This document shows, piece by piece, positions 17,127 to 26,401 of a stretch of DNA of 64,000 bases (position 1 is its first letter; the number at the start of each line of letters is the position of its first letter). The stretch spans positions 62,001 through 126,000 of the forward strand of contig NZ_LZSX01000077.1 of assembly GCF_001665835.1 (NCBI RefSeq), given 5' to 3'. The position numbers were made by a program, and so were the translations under genes. This DNA is from Mycobacterium colombiense (GTDB taxonomy: Bacteria > Actinomycetota > Actinomycetes > Mycobacteriales > Mycobacteriaceae). A model generated the notes under the pieces. The model saw nothing but the letters and a program-made list of their open reading frames with translations. It made no database searches and had not been told where the DNA came from.

Positions 17127-18503
17127 GTGGCGGTCGTCGATGACTTGGCGTCGAGCATGGATTCCTCGCCGCCAAGCGAGGACTTCGGACGGCAGCCACC
17201 GCAGGACATGGCGGCAGAGCAGGCAGTGCTGGGGGGCATGCTGCTGAGCAAGGACGCCATCGCCGATGTGCTGGAACGGCTGCGGCCGAGCGACTTCTAC
17301 CGCCCCGCCCATCAGAACGTCTACGACGCGATCCTGGACCTCTACGGACGGGGGGAGCCGGCCGACGCGGTCACGGTCGCCGCGGAACTGGACCGCCGCA
17401 ACCTGCTGCGCCGCATTGGCGGGGCGCCCTATCTACACACGCTGATCTCCACGGTGCCGACTGCGGCCAACGCGGGCTACTACGCGACCATCGTGGCCGA
17501 GAAGGCGCTCCTGCGGCGCCTCGTGGAGGCCGGTACAAGGGTCGTGCAGTACGGCTACGCGGGCGCCGAGGGTGCCGACGTGGCCGAGGTGGTCGACCGC
17601 GCACAGGCCGAGATCTACGAGGTGGCCGAGCGCCGGACGTCGGAGGACTTCGTTCCACTCGAGGATCTGCTGCAGCCGACGATGGACGAGATCGACGCCA
17701 TCGCGTCGAACGGCGGCGTCGCGCGCGGCGTGCCCACCGGTTTCACCGAGCTCGACGAGGTGACCAACGGCTTGCACGCCGGGCAGATGATCATCGTGGC
17801 GGCCAGGCCTGGAGTCGGGAAGTCGACGCTGGGACTGGATTTTTTGCGGTCGTGCTCGATCAAGCACCGCATGGCCAGCGTCATCTTCTCGTTGGAGATG
17901 AGCAAGTCCGAGATCGTCATGCGGCTGCTGTCGGCGGAAGCGAAGATCAAGCTCGCCGACATGCGGTCCGGTCGCATGAGCGACGAGGACTGGACGCGGC
18001 TGGCGCGGCGGATGAGCGAAATCAGCGAGGCGCCACTGTATATCGACGACTCGCCGAACCTGACCATGATGGAGATCCGGGCCAAGGCCCGCCGGCTGCG
18101 GCAGAAATCCGACCTGCGTCTGGTCGTCGTCGATTATCTGCAGCTGATGTCGTCGGGCAAGAAGGTCGAGTCGCGGCAGCTCGAGGTGTCTGAGTTCTCG
18201 CGCCAGCTCAAGCTTTTGGCCAAGGAGCTCGAGGTCCCCGTCGTCGCGATCAGCCAGCTCAACCGCGGTCCCGAGCAGCGCACCGACAAGAAGCCCATGC
18301 TGTCGGACCTTCGTGAGTCGGGATCGCTGGAGCAGGACGCGGACATGGTGATCCTACTGAACCGGCCGGACGCGTTCGAGCGCGACGACCCGCGCGGGGG
18401 AGAGGCGGATTTCATTCTCGCCAAGCACCGCAACGGCCCCACCAAGACGGTGACGGTCGCACACCAGCTGCACCTGTCGCGGTTCACCAACATGGCGCGG
18501 TGA
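17127..18503 (+). CDS. dnaB: replicative DNA helicase DnaB, intein-free
   Basis: 458 residues. The hexameric helicase unwinds DNA at the replication fork. The N-terminal domain has AAEQAVLGGMLLSKDAI. The RecA-like domain has the Walker A ARPGVGKST, Walker B LRLVVVDYLQLM and the C-terminal HRNGPTKTVTVAHQLHLSRF. The GTG at 17127 follows a strong GGAGGAGGG and gives MAVVDDLASSM as in other mycobacteria. The frame is open further upstream but without a ribosome site. The motif LRESGSLEQDAD is uninterrupted, so the dnaB intein known from M. tuberculosis at this place is absent. A Tn7-like module begins right behind the stop. Confidence 0.98.
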   Translation: MAVVDDLASSMDSSPPSEDFGRQPPQDMAAEQAVLGGMLLSKDAIADVLERLRPSDFYRPAHQNVYDAILDLYGRGEPADAVTVAAELDRRNLLRRIGGAPYLHTLISTVPTAANAGYYATIVAEKALLRRLVEAGTRVVQYGYAGAEGADVAEVVDRAQAEIYEVAERRTSEDFVPLEDLLQPTMDEIDAIASNGGVARGVPTGFTELDEVTNGLHAGQMIIVAARPGVGKSTLGLDFLRSCSIKHRMASVIFSLEMSKSEIVMRLLSAEAKIKLADMRSGRMSDEDWTRLARRMSEISEAPLYIDDSPNLTMMEIRAKARRLRQKSDLRLVVVDYLQLMSSGKKVESRQLEVSEFSRQLKLLAKELEVPVVAISQLNRGPEQRTDKKPMLSDLRESGSLEQDADMVILLNRPDAFERDDPRGGEADFILAKHRNGPTKTVTVAHQLHLSRFTNMAR

Positions 18504-18506
18504 TTC

Positions 18507-18573
18507 AGCGTCTGTCGAGATGCAATGAAGATTGACAAGCGTGCAGTGATTGTTAAACAACAGCGTCAGTCGA
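18507..18573 (+). repeat. short repeats between dnaB and tniQ, candidate transposon end
   Basis: AGCGTCTGTCGA (18507-18518) recurs with one mismatch as AGCGTCAGTCGA (18562-18573), exactly 55 bp apart. Between them TGCAATGA (18521-18528) and TGCAGTGA (18542-18549) are 21 bp apart, and TTGTTAAACAA (18550-18560) is an 11-bp palindrome. Spacing of about 21 bp is what one expects for adjacent TnsB sites, and TGTCGA at 18513 is a plausible terminal sequence. This is suggestive only. Confidence 0.35.
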
Positions 18574-18657
18574 TCTGAGTGTCTGGCAGGCATAAGTGCA
18601 GGTCAAGCCGCTAACTGCCGACTCGGCCTCAAGATCTTGTCAAAGTAGCTGCTCGAA

Positions 18658-20385
18658 ATGAGAGTCGCGCGCCGCTGGCTTCCGCTTCAGGTGCAACCAC
18701 TTGAGGGTGAATCGATCGATTCGTGGTTGGAGGCCAGTGCACGTGCAATGGGGGGCACCGTCGGAACCCTTGCGGCAGCCGCAAAGCTTCCGGCTACCGC
18801 GAAGCCGCCTTGGTTGACCTGCCTGCCGCGGGCGCAGGCGCAGTTGCTCGCGGGGGCCACGGGTGTACCGGCGGAGTCGTTCGAAGCGATGACGCTGAGC
18901 AAGTACGACGGGACCGCCTTGCATATTGATGCGGACACTGAGCGCCTCAATCCAATGTTCCCCTTCGGAGCTCTGCCAAGGTCTCGGTTCTGCCCTGCAT
19001 GCCTACGCGAAACGAGCGGTCGGTGGCAATTGCGCTGGCGCCTCGGTTGGTCCTTCGCGTGCCTGGAACACAATTGCATCCTCGTCGACCAATGTCCTGG
19101 CTGCGGAAGCTATCAGCGATCGACCCAGTACTACCGCCGCATCCAACCTCCAGCCACCTGCCGTTGCGGCCTCCCACTGGGAACTGTTCCAACGTTGCGG
19201 TGGACCGATAGACACGACTTTTCGTGGGCGCAGGAGGCGGTCAATGAGGTTATTGACGACGGCTACTATGATTTCGGAATTTTCGACGCGCACCCACGAC
19301 TTTTGGAGGAGGTCCTGGGGGCTGTCAGAAGCCTTGCCAACAGGATCTTGAACTATTCGTCGACCCACAGCCTGACGATTCAGGGCGTTGAGGACGACCT
19401 GACGGGCGAGCATACGGTAGGTTTCACGTCCTCACAGGCGCGAGAAACACTGAATAACAAAGCACCGCTTCGTGCTCTGGATGTTGCCGTCGGTACCACA
19501 TTGGCCTTGAAGGTGTTGCGGCACGCAAGCGTGACCGATTGTGGGATGGCCGCACGATGGTTCATTGCAGGGCAGAACGCCACCAGCGGCCCAGCCGAAA
19601 TCCGCTCATGCGTGCGAGATAGCGACATCGCCGCTGCCATCGTGTTGAAGGCGCGTAACGCCGATCTGGGTCCTGAACTCCAGCTGCGATACCGCTCTGC
19701 AACGACGCTGCCGTGCGCACCGAGCCCGGGGCACAAGCGAATCCAGAAGAAGGCTGCCCGGCTGCCGGCGGCAATCTGGTCGCAATGGGCGTCTGTGTTG
19801 CTATCGGGACGTCGCAAGACCTTGGTACTCCGCGAGACATTGTCGTGCGCCACACTGCTCGTGGGTGCAACCATCAGACCCGTTGCGGCAGTGCGCCTCC
19901 TAGGCGTCGTCGAGAGTCACAGCATTTTGAATCACAGGCTGTGGGTTTTGTGCGACTCAAACTACTGGGAGTCGATGCAGCAGGCGCTCGTCCGGTTAAG
20001 TGACTTCCTAGAGCAGGGCAGTGGCCGGATCAACTACGAGCGCCGCCGTCAGCTCGATTACTCCCTGTTGGTCAGCGATGACTTCTGGCAGCAACAGATG
20101 GAAGGCGATGCTGGCTCGCTGCCGACGGGGAGCTCGGTTGTGGCCGCGCATTGTTATTTGATTGAAAGGATAAGTGGGTCCCCGCGTCTCGCCCTCCAGT
20201 TCCACCCCAAGTTGGACTACTGGAGTTTGACGAGGCTCGTGACCGCTTTCACGGCGCACCTGACCGAGCCGACGGTGGCGGCGCTGGATCAGCGTGCACG
20301 GAGCTTCCTTGCGGAGCAGGGAGTCAGTGAACCGGTGTACTGGCACCCGCCTCTCAACCTGCTTGGCGGACTTGACTTCTCGTAG
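18658..20385 (+). CDS. tniQ: TniQ/TnsD-type target-selection protein (first copy)
   Basis: 575 residues. The N-terminal TniQ domain covers roughly residues 5-180: LPLQVQPLEGESIDSWLEA, then a zinc region with FCPAC (C112, C115), CLEH (C135, H138), CPGC (C146, C149) and CRCG (168-170). The remaining 390 residues resemble no domain I recognise and are presumably the sequence-specific DNA-binding part, as in TnsD. It is the first gene of the tniQ-tnsA-tnsB-tnsC series and stands right beside dnaB. That placement suggests, as inference, that it directs insertion to the dnaB 3' end. The ATG start is at the first position of the frame, with no clear ribosome site. Confidence 0.85.
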   Translation: MRVARRWLPLQVQPLEGESIDSWLEASARAMGGTVGTLAAAAKLPATAKPPWLTCLPRAQAQLLAGATGVPAESFEAMTLSKYDGTALHIDADTERLNPMFPFGALPRSRFCPACLRETSGRWQLRWRLGWSFACLEHNCILVDQCPGCGSYQRSTQYYRRIQPPATCRCGLPLGTVPTLRWTDRHDFSWAQEAVNEVIDDGYYDFGIFDAHPRLLEEVLGAVRSLANRILNYSSTHSLTIQGVEDDLTGEHTVGFTSSQARETLNNKAPLRALDVAVGTTLALKVLRHASVTDCGMAARWFIAGQNATSGPAEIRSCVRDSDIAAAIVLKARNADLGPELQLRYRSATTLPCAPSPGHKRIQKKAARLPAAIWSQWASVLLSGRRKTLVLRETLSCATLLVGATIRPVAAVRLLGVVESHSILNHRLWVLCDSNYWESMQQALVRLSDFLEQGSGRINYERRRQLDYSLLVSDDFWQQQMEGDAGSLPTGSSVVAAHCYLIERISGSPRLALQFHPKLDYWSLTRLVTAFTAHLTEPTVAALDQRARSFLAEQGVSEPVYWHPPLNLLGGLDFS

Positions 20386-20406
20386 GCGGCACATAAAACC
20401 GTGAGC

Positions 20407-20424
20407 GCACAGCAAATGCTGTGC
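20407..20424. promoter_or_regulatory. hyphenated palindrome upstream of tnsA
   Basis: GCACAGCA-AA-TGCTGTGC is an 8+2+8 perfect inverted repeat in the 144-bp gap between the first tniQ and tnsA, about 105 bp before the tnsA ATG. The gap is richer in A/T than its surroundings and probably carries a promoter for tnsABC. The palindrome could be an operator or a small transcript hairpin. It is unrelated to the CTACTAGTAG sites further right. Confidence 0.4.
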
Positions 20425-20529
20425 ACGAGTGAAAATGCACGTAAAAGTTTCGAAAATCGACCCAGTAGCTACCTCCAAGATGCATATCGTGGCGCACCTG
20501 ACCCTACGTCGAAGGTGGAGGTAAATCCG

Positions 20530-21297
20530 ATGAGTCGCAACAATGCAGGGCAAAATGGTCAAGGCGCAGCAGACGGCGTTGTGCAGCTTGAGTGGACACT
20601 GCGTTTCCGCGACGGTGTGAAAACCGTATGGCTATGGCAAATCCAAGGTGCTCCACCACTGCACCAACTGGCCTCTGTCAGGACCCCTCGGTCGTCGGCA
20701 AGTCATCGCCATATCCCAGTGACGGCATACACATTCACTAATTCTGGTGTCGTACATCTGGAATCAGGGCTTGAGCACGACCTGGTTCGCATGCTCGACC
20801 GTGACTCCACCGTCTTACGAATAATCTCCCAACCGTTCCGGTTGTCATGGCATACCGAAGAACCGGTTACCCACTTCCCCGACCTATTGACCCAGCACAT
20901 CGATGGGAGTGTCACCGTATGGGATGCCAGACCGCAAGAAAAGCAGGACGACGACTTTCAGGCCAAGAGCATCGTCACCCGCCGTGCCTGCGAGCGGGTT
21001 GGATGGCGCTACACGGTGTTCGCCGGAACGACCGTAACGGAACGCATGAACATGTTGTGGCTGCACGGATTTCGCCACAGACCTCCATGGGCAACGCATT
21101 TCGAGGAACAGATACAGCAGCTGGCTGAATGTGGCGACACGACGGTGGGCTCGCTTCTTTCGGCAGATGACGGGACGGGCGAACTCAAAACGGTGGTCTG
21201 GCACATGGTGTGGACGGGCGCATTGGACATCGACATGACCGTGCCGTGGACGCTGCACACACCCGTTGTAGTGAGCAAGGAGACGAGCCATGTCTAG
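20530..21297 (+). CDS. tnsA: TnsA-like transposase endonuclease subunit
   Basis: 255 residues from the ATG at 20530, which has GGAGG eight bases upstream. The open frame starts earlier but without support. TnsA cuts the 5' ends of the transposon and works with TnsB. The restriction-enzyme-like core is visible as LESGLEHDLVRML (E82), HFPDLL (D118) and VWDARP (R134, K138 near by). The catalytic Lys of Tn7 TnsA seems to be replaced by Arg at R134, which I recall from other actinobacterial TnsA-like proteins. Its end overlaps tnsB by 8 bp. Confidence 0.8.
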   Translation: MSRNNAGQNGQGAADGVVQLEWTLRFRDGVKTVWLWQIQGAPPLHQLASVRTPRSSASHRHIPVTAYTFTNSGVVHLESGLEHDLVRMLDRDSTVLRIISQPFRLSWHTEEPVTHFPDLLTQHIDGSVTVWDARPQEKQDDDFQAKSIVTRRACERVGWRYTVFAGTTVTERMNMLWLHGFRHRPPWATHFEEQIQQLAECGDTTVGSLLSADDGTGELKTVVWHMVWTGALDIDMTVPWTLHTPVVVSKETSHV

Positions 21298-23428
21298 CGG
21301 CCGTACCAACCTTGTCGAAGGAACACGCGTACTGACTTATCGAGGGTTCGCGGTCATCGACAAAGTCGAAGCAGCCGGCGTCATCTTGCAGCATGTCTAC
21401 GGCGACGCAACGAAAACCGGTTATGCGGACATTGATTCAATCCGCACCCTTGACAACGGCGAAGTGTCAGCGCTCTGCGAACCGCTTCGCCCACGGTGGG
21501 ACGCCCTCAGCGACGAAGCCCGCGAGGCGGCGCTGTTCAAGTTGGGAATTGTTCAAGAGATCTTGACCGGTTACCGAGACGGCCATCCCGCTCTGGCACG
21601 TCCTGGCGAGCCGAGACCGCCGTTCGGTCCGAGTGGGGCTTCGGAGAGCCAGCGCTGCACTGCGATGGCCATGGAATTGAATCTTGGGGCGCAACTCGAT
21701 CGCAAACCGGCCCGTCGGATCCAGGACGAGGATTGCAGCACAGCGCATTACAGCCCGGTCACGATCAGAAGCTGGGTACGCGGGTTCAAAGAGCGTGGCC
21801 TGCTCGCGCTGATCGATGCGCGAAGTACTCGCCAGAGCAAGTCCTGGGAGTTGATCGACGAGCGATACCGTCAGGTGGCCACCCAGATAGTCGACACCTT
21901 GGACGGGGACCGATCGACCATCTCCAATCAGGAGATCGATCGCCGAACCAGAGTTCGACTGAAGGAAAACGGGATTGAGGCCTTCCAGGCACCGCAGAGA
22001 ATCACCCGCCAGTTCCTGGCTGCCCTCAAACGGGAGCGAGGAGCAACGACGCGTGCACAAAAGAGCCGGAAGCTCCGCAAGGTTTCAGGCGCAAAACACT
22101 ACCCGGCGATTCGCCCGGGCCAGGTGGTCGCCATCGATGTCACCCGCGCCGACAATCTCGTCTACGACACACTGACCGGCCGCGCATGCAGCGTGGAGAT
22201 CATCACCGCCATCGATGTCGCGACCCGCGTGGTTCTCGCGCTACGCGTCGTTCCCAGAAGCGCCAATGGTATCGAGGCAGGGCTGCTGCTCTACGACATC
22301 TGCCGCCCTTTCTCATTGCTGATCGAGGGCACGTCCATCAGTCATTGGAGGTGGGCGGGCCTACCTGGGCAGCTCGATCTCGGCGGCATGGCCGTACGGG
22401 TCGGCAGGCGCCTGCTGGCACCGGACTTCAGCACTCTGCAGGGCGAGCACGGCGTTCCGTCCGTGCTACCGGATGCCATCCGATGCGACCACGGATCAAT
22501 CTTCGTCTCTCAACATTTCCGGGCGCTGCTGGCGACCCTGGGAATCGATCTGATGCTCAATCGCGGCGGCAAGGCCAACGACAACCCACATGTGGAACGT
22601 TGGCACGAAACCATTCAGCGTGGGTTGCAGCAGATCCCGGGATACAAGGGCCGCAACACCTCTGAGCGCGGCAGACTGGTTAGCGAGGAGCCCCTGTTGA
22701 CCGCGTCGCAGCTGCGGGATCACTTACGTCGTTTCGTCGCACTCGATTACCACCGCAGCGCGCATGAGGGCCTGATCCTGCCCGGTGAAGAGGAGGCAAG
22801 GATGTGCCCGCTCGAGATGTGGGATGCGATGACTGAACTCACTGGGCGAATCGATGTGCCGCAACAATCGGATCTGATCTACCAGTTCCTCCCGGTTCGA
22901 TGGGGGACCATCAGCCACGCCGGTGTGGAGTTCAAGAACCTGGTGTACGACTCGCTGAGAGTCTTTGAGCCCTATCGTTCGGTGCCAGTCGGGCAGTTCC
23001 GACCTGAAGACCGCGCGGCACCCTTCTTCTACGATCCGCAAGATCTCTCGCGGATCTGGTTTCGCGATCCCGCGACGAACCGAGTCGAACCCATTGAATG
23101 GCGCGGCTCTGACCGCACCGTCGCGCCCATGACCGCGGCGATCGTCGATGCCGCGTGTCGACGGATACGCCACCGAGGCGGAAACCTGGTCTTGAATGGC
23201 GATTCCGCCACGCGCCAGATCCTCGACGAACTCACCCAGATCACCGAGGCACCTGCAAAACCGAAACTGCGCAAGAAGCTCATCGCCGCCCGGTTGCGGG
23301 TGGAGCAGGCCAAGGCCGATCACGCCGAGGCGCAGCAGCATCAAGACCAGGTGAAGCCCCCGCGGACACACCCACGGCGGCCATCGCCGGCGCACGACGT
23401 GTGGCCCGAGCTTCCGGAAGGTGCCTAA
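21290..23428 (+). CDS. tnsB: TnsB-like DDE transposase
   Basis: 712 residues. It is the strand-transfer transposase with a retroviral-integrase-like core: VVAIDVTRADN (D283), IRCDHGSIF (D400) and NPHVERWHETIQ (E436) give a complete DDE triad. N-terminal helix-turn-helix parts, which would bind the transposon ends, lie near residues 130-240. A Mu-type C-terminal beta-barrel follows from about 545, and the charged tail (LRKKLIAARLRVEQAKADHAEA) would contact TnsC. The start overlaps the tnsA end. tnsC begins 3 bp behind it. The gene looks intact. Confidence 0.92.
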   Translation: MSSGRTNLVEGTRVLTYRGFAVIDKVEAAGVILQHVYGDATKTGYADIDSIRTLDNGEVSALCEPLRPRWDALSDEAREAALFKLGIVQEILTGYRDGHPALARPGEPRPPFGPSGASESQRCTAMAMELNLGAQLDRKPARRIQDEDCSTAHYSPVTIRSWVRGFKERGLLALIDARSTRQSKSWELIDERYRQVATQIVDTLDGDRSTISNQEIDRRTRVRLKENGIEAFQAPQRITRQFLAALKRERGATTRAQKSRKLRKVSGAKHYPAIRPGQVVAIDVTRADNLVYDTLTGRACSVEIITAIDVATRVVLALRVVPRSANGIEAGLLLYDICRPFSLLIEGTSISHWRWAGLPGQLDLGGMAVRVGRRLLAPDFSTLQGEHGVPSVLPDAIRCDHGSIFVSQHFRALLATLGIDLMLNRGGKANDNPHVERWHETIQRGLQQIPGYKGRNTSERGRLVSEEPLLTASQLRDHLRRFVALDYHRSAHEGLILPGEEEARMCPLEMWDAMTELTGRIDVPQQSDLIYQFLPVRWGTISHAGVEFKNLVYDSLRVFEPYRSVPVGQFRPEDRAAPFFYDPQDLSRIWFRDPATNRVEPIEWRGSDRTVAPMTAAIVDAACRRIRHRGGNLVLNGDSATRQILDELTQITEAPAKPKLRKKLIAARLRVEQAKADHAEAQQHQDQVKPPRTHPRRPSPAHDVWPELPEGA

Positions 23429-23431
23429 ACC

Positions 23432-24460
23432 ATGGATGCGCAGCTATGGCACGACTACTGCACGATGCAGCCACCAGCAGAGCCCCAACCGGTCACCATG
23501 CGGCAGTGGAAGGCAATGACACGTCAGCAACGGGCAGCCCATATCGACCATTTGACCGAATGGCTGCAGAGCCTGTTTCTGCCCACTGGCGATGTGGTGG
23601 CGATCTACGACAGTGTCGACAACATTGTTCGAATCAACAAGTTGACTCCACCGGGTGCGAAGAGCCTGCCCGCGCTCTCAGGACCGAACTACGCCGGCAA
23701 GAGCACGATGATGATGCGTTGGGCGCGCGAGAAGTACCTAGCGTGGATCGCTGACGCCGAACTGGACCCCTACAGGCGGCCGATCATCCGCCCCGAACCG
23801 GGGTGGGAAGTCGACCTGGATCCCGTTGTGTGGATCGACCTCGACGCCGCTGCCCAGATCAAGGACGTCGACGCAGCAATCCTGGGGTTCTTCCACCTTT
23901 CGGCCGAGGGAGCAAAACGCGACATATCGATGGCGGCGATGGACGCGGTTCGAAGACACCGAACACAGATCGTCATTATCGATGACGTTCACCTGCTCAA
24001 GACGAACTGGAAATCGGGACGCGACGTGCTCGACCACATCAAGCACCTCAATACACGCCTTGGGCAGATCGGCGTCACACTTGTTCTCATCGGCGCCGAT
24101 CTCGAAGCCCGAGACCTAGTGCATGACCCACAAATCGCGGCCCGTCTCCGGCTGAATCGGTTCGGGCCGTACGAGATCGACGATCTCGACGCCGATCGGA
24201 TCGGTTGGCAAGTGATCGTGCGCGATTTCGAGAAACTGCTGCTACCTCATCTGCCACGAAGTCGGCCGAACGAGCTGCACACCAAGCTTGCGGCCGAGCT
24301 CTATCACCGCACGCACGGCTACCTCGGAGACCTCAAAGCGCTGCTCTGCGAGGCGACGATCGGGGCAATCACTGATGGCACCCATAGGATCCTGCTCCGG
24401 CATCTCAACGTCGTGATGTTGAGCAAACGTGCAGAGGAACAACGTCTGGTACCCCGCTGA
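23432..24460 (+). CDS. tnsC: TnsC/TniB-like AAA+ transposition regulator
   Basis: 342 residues with Walker A GPNYAGKS (residues 84-91) and Walker B QIVIIDDVHLL (about 179-189). The family polymerises on target DNA with ATP and links the target selector TniQ to the transposase. The size and fold are closer to the short TniB/TnsC type than to the long E. coli TnsC. The ATG lies 3 bp behind the tnsB stop, so the two are translated from one transcript. The gene ends convergent to the second tniQ with a 222-bp gap in which I see no gene. Confidence 0.9.
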   Translation: MDAQLWHDYCTMQPPAEPQPVTMRQWKAMTRQQRAAHIDHLTEWLQSLFLPTGDVVAIYDSVDNIVRINKLTPPGAKSLPALSGPNYAGKSTMMMRWAREKYLAWIADAELDPYRRPIIRPEPGWEVDLDPVVWIDLDAAAQIKDVDAAILGFFHLSAEGAKRDISMAAMDAVRRHRTQIVIIDDVHLLKTNWKSGRDVLDHIKHLNTRLGQIGVTLVLIGADLEARDLVHDPQIAARLRLNRFGPYEIDDLDADRIGWQVIVRDFEKLLLPHLPRSRPNELHTKLAAELYHRTHGYLGDLKALLCEATIGAITDGTHRILLRHLNVVMLSKRAEEQRLVPR

Positions 24461-24682
24461 AAAGCTGGGCCACGCCAGCACGAAAGTCACGGCGATGGTC
24501 CAGTGACCGCTGCGCCGATCGCAGCTCCTCGTCAACCACGACTGGAGTAGTGCGCAATGGCTGGCGCACAGGGCGTATGGCGCGCGTAACCGTGTGCACA
24601 TCCAGGCCGGACCTCGAACAGATGGCGGCGGCCCACCGGGGCCCAGGCGCGGAGGCGCGGGAGCCGCGACGACATTAACCAG

Positions 24683-26401
24683 CTATTCCACGGACTGATG
24701 TGGCGACGACTGGTCGAGCACAAGGCAGCGCAGCGCCGCGCGCGCCGGCTGCGGCAGGCGATCGCGGAACACCCGGTAGGTCGCCTTGATCCGCGGGGCA
24801 GGCGGCGCTTGCCAGGCAGGGCTGACATCGAGTAAGCCTTGAGCCACCTCGCACCACATCCAGGTGATCGCGTAGGGCGACGAGGTGGGTCGCCGATGCG
24901 GTGTCGTCGTCGTCCGCCAAGTTTCGAACCAACCGCCGGGGTCTCGGGTCAGTGCGCGGACCCGAGCCTCATGCTCGCGGAAATTGCGACTGCACGAGAG
25001 CATGTCCATCGCGGTGTTGACGGCGTCGGCGAATACCTTTGGAGTGACCCGCAATCGGGCGCTGGATGCGCGGGCGGCGCGGGCACCGATCGCGGGAGCC
25101 AGACCGATTCTTACTGCGGCATCCGACCAATTGGCCACGTCTGCCACGAGTCTGGCCATGCACAGTGACACATACAATCTGCCCGTCCATTCGTATCCAC
25201 CGAGCATCTCGTCAAAACATGCGTGGTAGATGTCGGTGTCGATCAGTTGTGGAATGGCCGAGTCTTGAAGCAATTCACTGCGACGAACCTTCTGAAGGCG
25301 TCGCCCGACGTGGTGGCGCTGCCTAGCTGCGGTATTGATGAGCCGCTCCATCGTCGGTGTGCGTGTCGTGCGATTCACTAACCACGCGCATGGGCCGTTT
25401 TTCGCCTCGGCGATCAGACCCAGCCAGGGGCACAGGCGGGTAGCGGCGTCTTCAATGTGTGTCTGCTGAAGGATGTCGGCAGCATCGGTGAGAACGTGCC
25501 CTCGGATCACCGCACTCTGGGGCGGGCTGATTCCCCAGCGTGGCCCGCGAAGATTTGTTGTGCGATCACGGGCTTCGGCGTGGAGAACCTCGGCCCAGTT
25601 CCTTACCTGCGGTCCGTCTGGCCGCGATAGCAGGTGAAGCAACAAGGTTGCGAGATGCCGGATTTCAGCGAGGAAGAGTCGAGGGTCAACGCGCCTGCCT
25701 AGCATCGGCACGGTCTCGCCGGCCAGCGTTTCGGCCAAGATTGTTGCGGTGCTGAGCACTTGTGGTGGAGCTGACTCTGGAACGTGTCTGAGCACCGATT
25801 GCCTGCATGGATTGCGTAGGCCGACAGGGTTCGCGCATAACTGTTGCGGGCCGGCTAGGGGGCGCAACGGCGAATAGCGGTGAGTGCGGAATCGATGACC
25901 GCAACCAGTGCAGTGCGTCGTCAGGAAGACCCCGTGGCGAGGACACGTCGCGGCAAGAGGCAGACGCCATTCCACCGCCCAGATGCCGTCCTCGACCAGG
26001 CACAGCGGGCACGCCTGCGAGCCGAACCGGGGAAACCAGCCCTGTGTCACCACGTGTCGGAAGGTGTGTCGACGAAGAGGATCCAGCCCGTCGAGATACA
26101 GCGGCAACCCGTCGTCGAACCGCAGGAGCGTGGCACGGGCAACGGAAGCCTCATCGATGCCACTCAAACGGGCGATCCTGCTAATGATCAAAAGATCCGG
26201 TTTGATCATCATGAAAGCCGCACTGGGGGATCCGGAAGGCTCAGCCGCGGTAAGAAGCCGTAGCAGCTGAGGTGGCGACAAGCCGTTGGCGATAGCGAGC
26301 CGTTCCAGGAAGCTGTCAAGGGATTCCCGCTCGTCCAATGCTGGTCGACTCGGCAGCAGGCCTCGTGTAACCACAGCAGGCCCCCCTATGGTTCCAGCCA
26401 T
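24683..26401 (-). CDS. tniQ: TniQ family target-selection protein (second copy)
   Basis: 572 residues from the ATG at 26401. A GTG at 26437 would add twelve. The TniQ domain shows ESLDSFLERLAIANGL, the zinc pairs CPLC (131-134), CPRH (153-156) and CTGC (164-167), and a long C-terminal part with no match that I recognise. It differs strongly from the first TniQ outside the zinc frame, so the two probably recognise different targets or serve different pathways, as TnsD versus alternative selectors do. It is transcribed towards tnsC. Its promoter region holds a CTACTAGTAG palindrome shared with the xre gene. Confidence 0.85.
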   Translation of the reverse strand: MAGTIGGPAVVTRGLLPSRPALDERESLDSFLERLAIANGLSPPQLLRLLTAAEPSGSPSAAFMMIKPDLLIISRIARLSGIDEASVARATLLRFDDGLPLYLDGLDPLRRHTFRHVVTQGWFPRFGSQACPLCLVEDGIWAVEWRLPLAATCPRHGVFLTTHCTGCGHRFRTHRYSPLRPLAGPQQLCANPVGLRNPCRQSVLRHVPESAPPQVLSTATILAETLAGETVPMLGRRVDPRLFLAEIRHLATLLLHLLSRPDGPQVRNWAEVLHAEARDRTTNLRGPRWGISPPQSAVIRGHVLTDAADILQQTHIEDAATRLCPWLGLIAEAKNGPCAWLVNRTTRTPTMERLINTAARQRHHVGRRLQKVRRSELLQDSAIPQLIDTDIYHACFDEMLGGYEWTGRLYVSLCMARLVADVANWSDAAVRIGLAPAIGARAARASSARLRVTPKVFADAVNTAMDMLSCSRNFREHEARVRALTRDPGGWFETWRTTTTPHRRPTSSPYAITWMWCEVAQGLLDVSPAWQAPPAPRIKATYRVFRDRLPQPARAALRCLVLDQSSPHQSVE

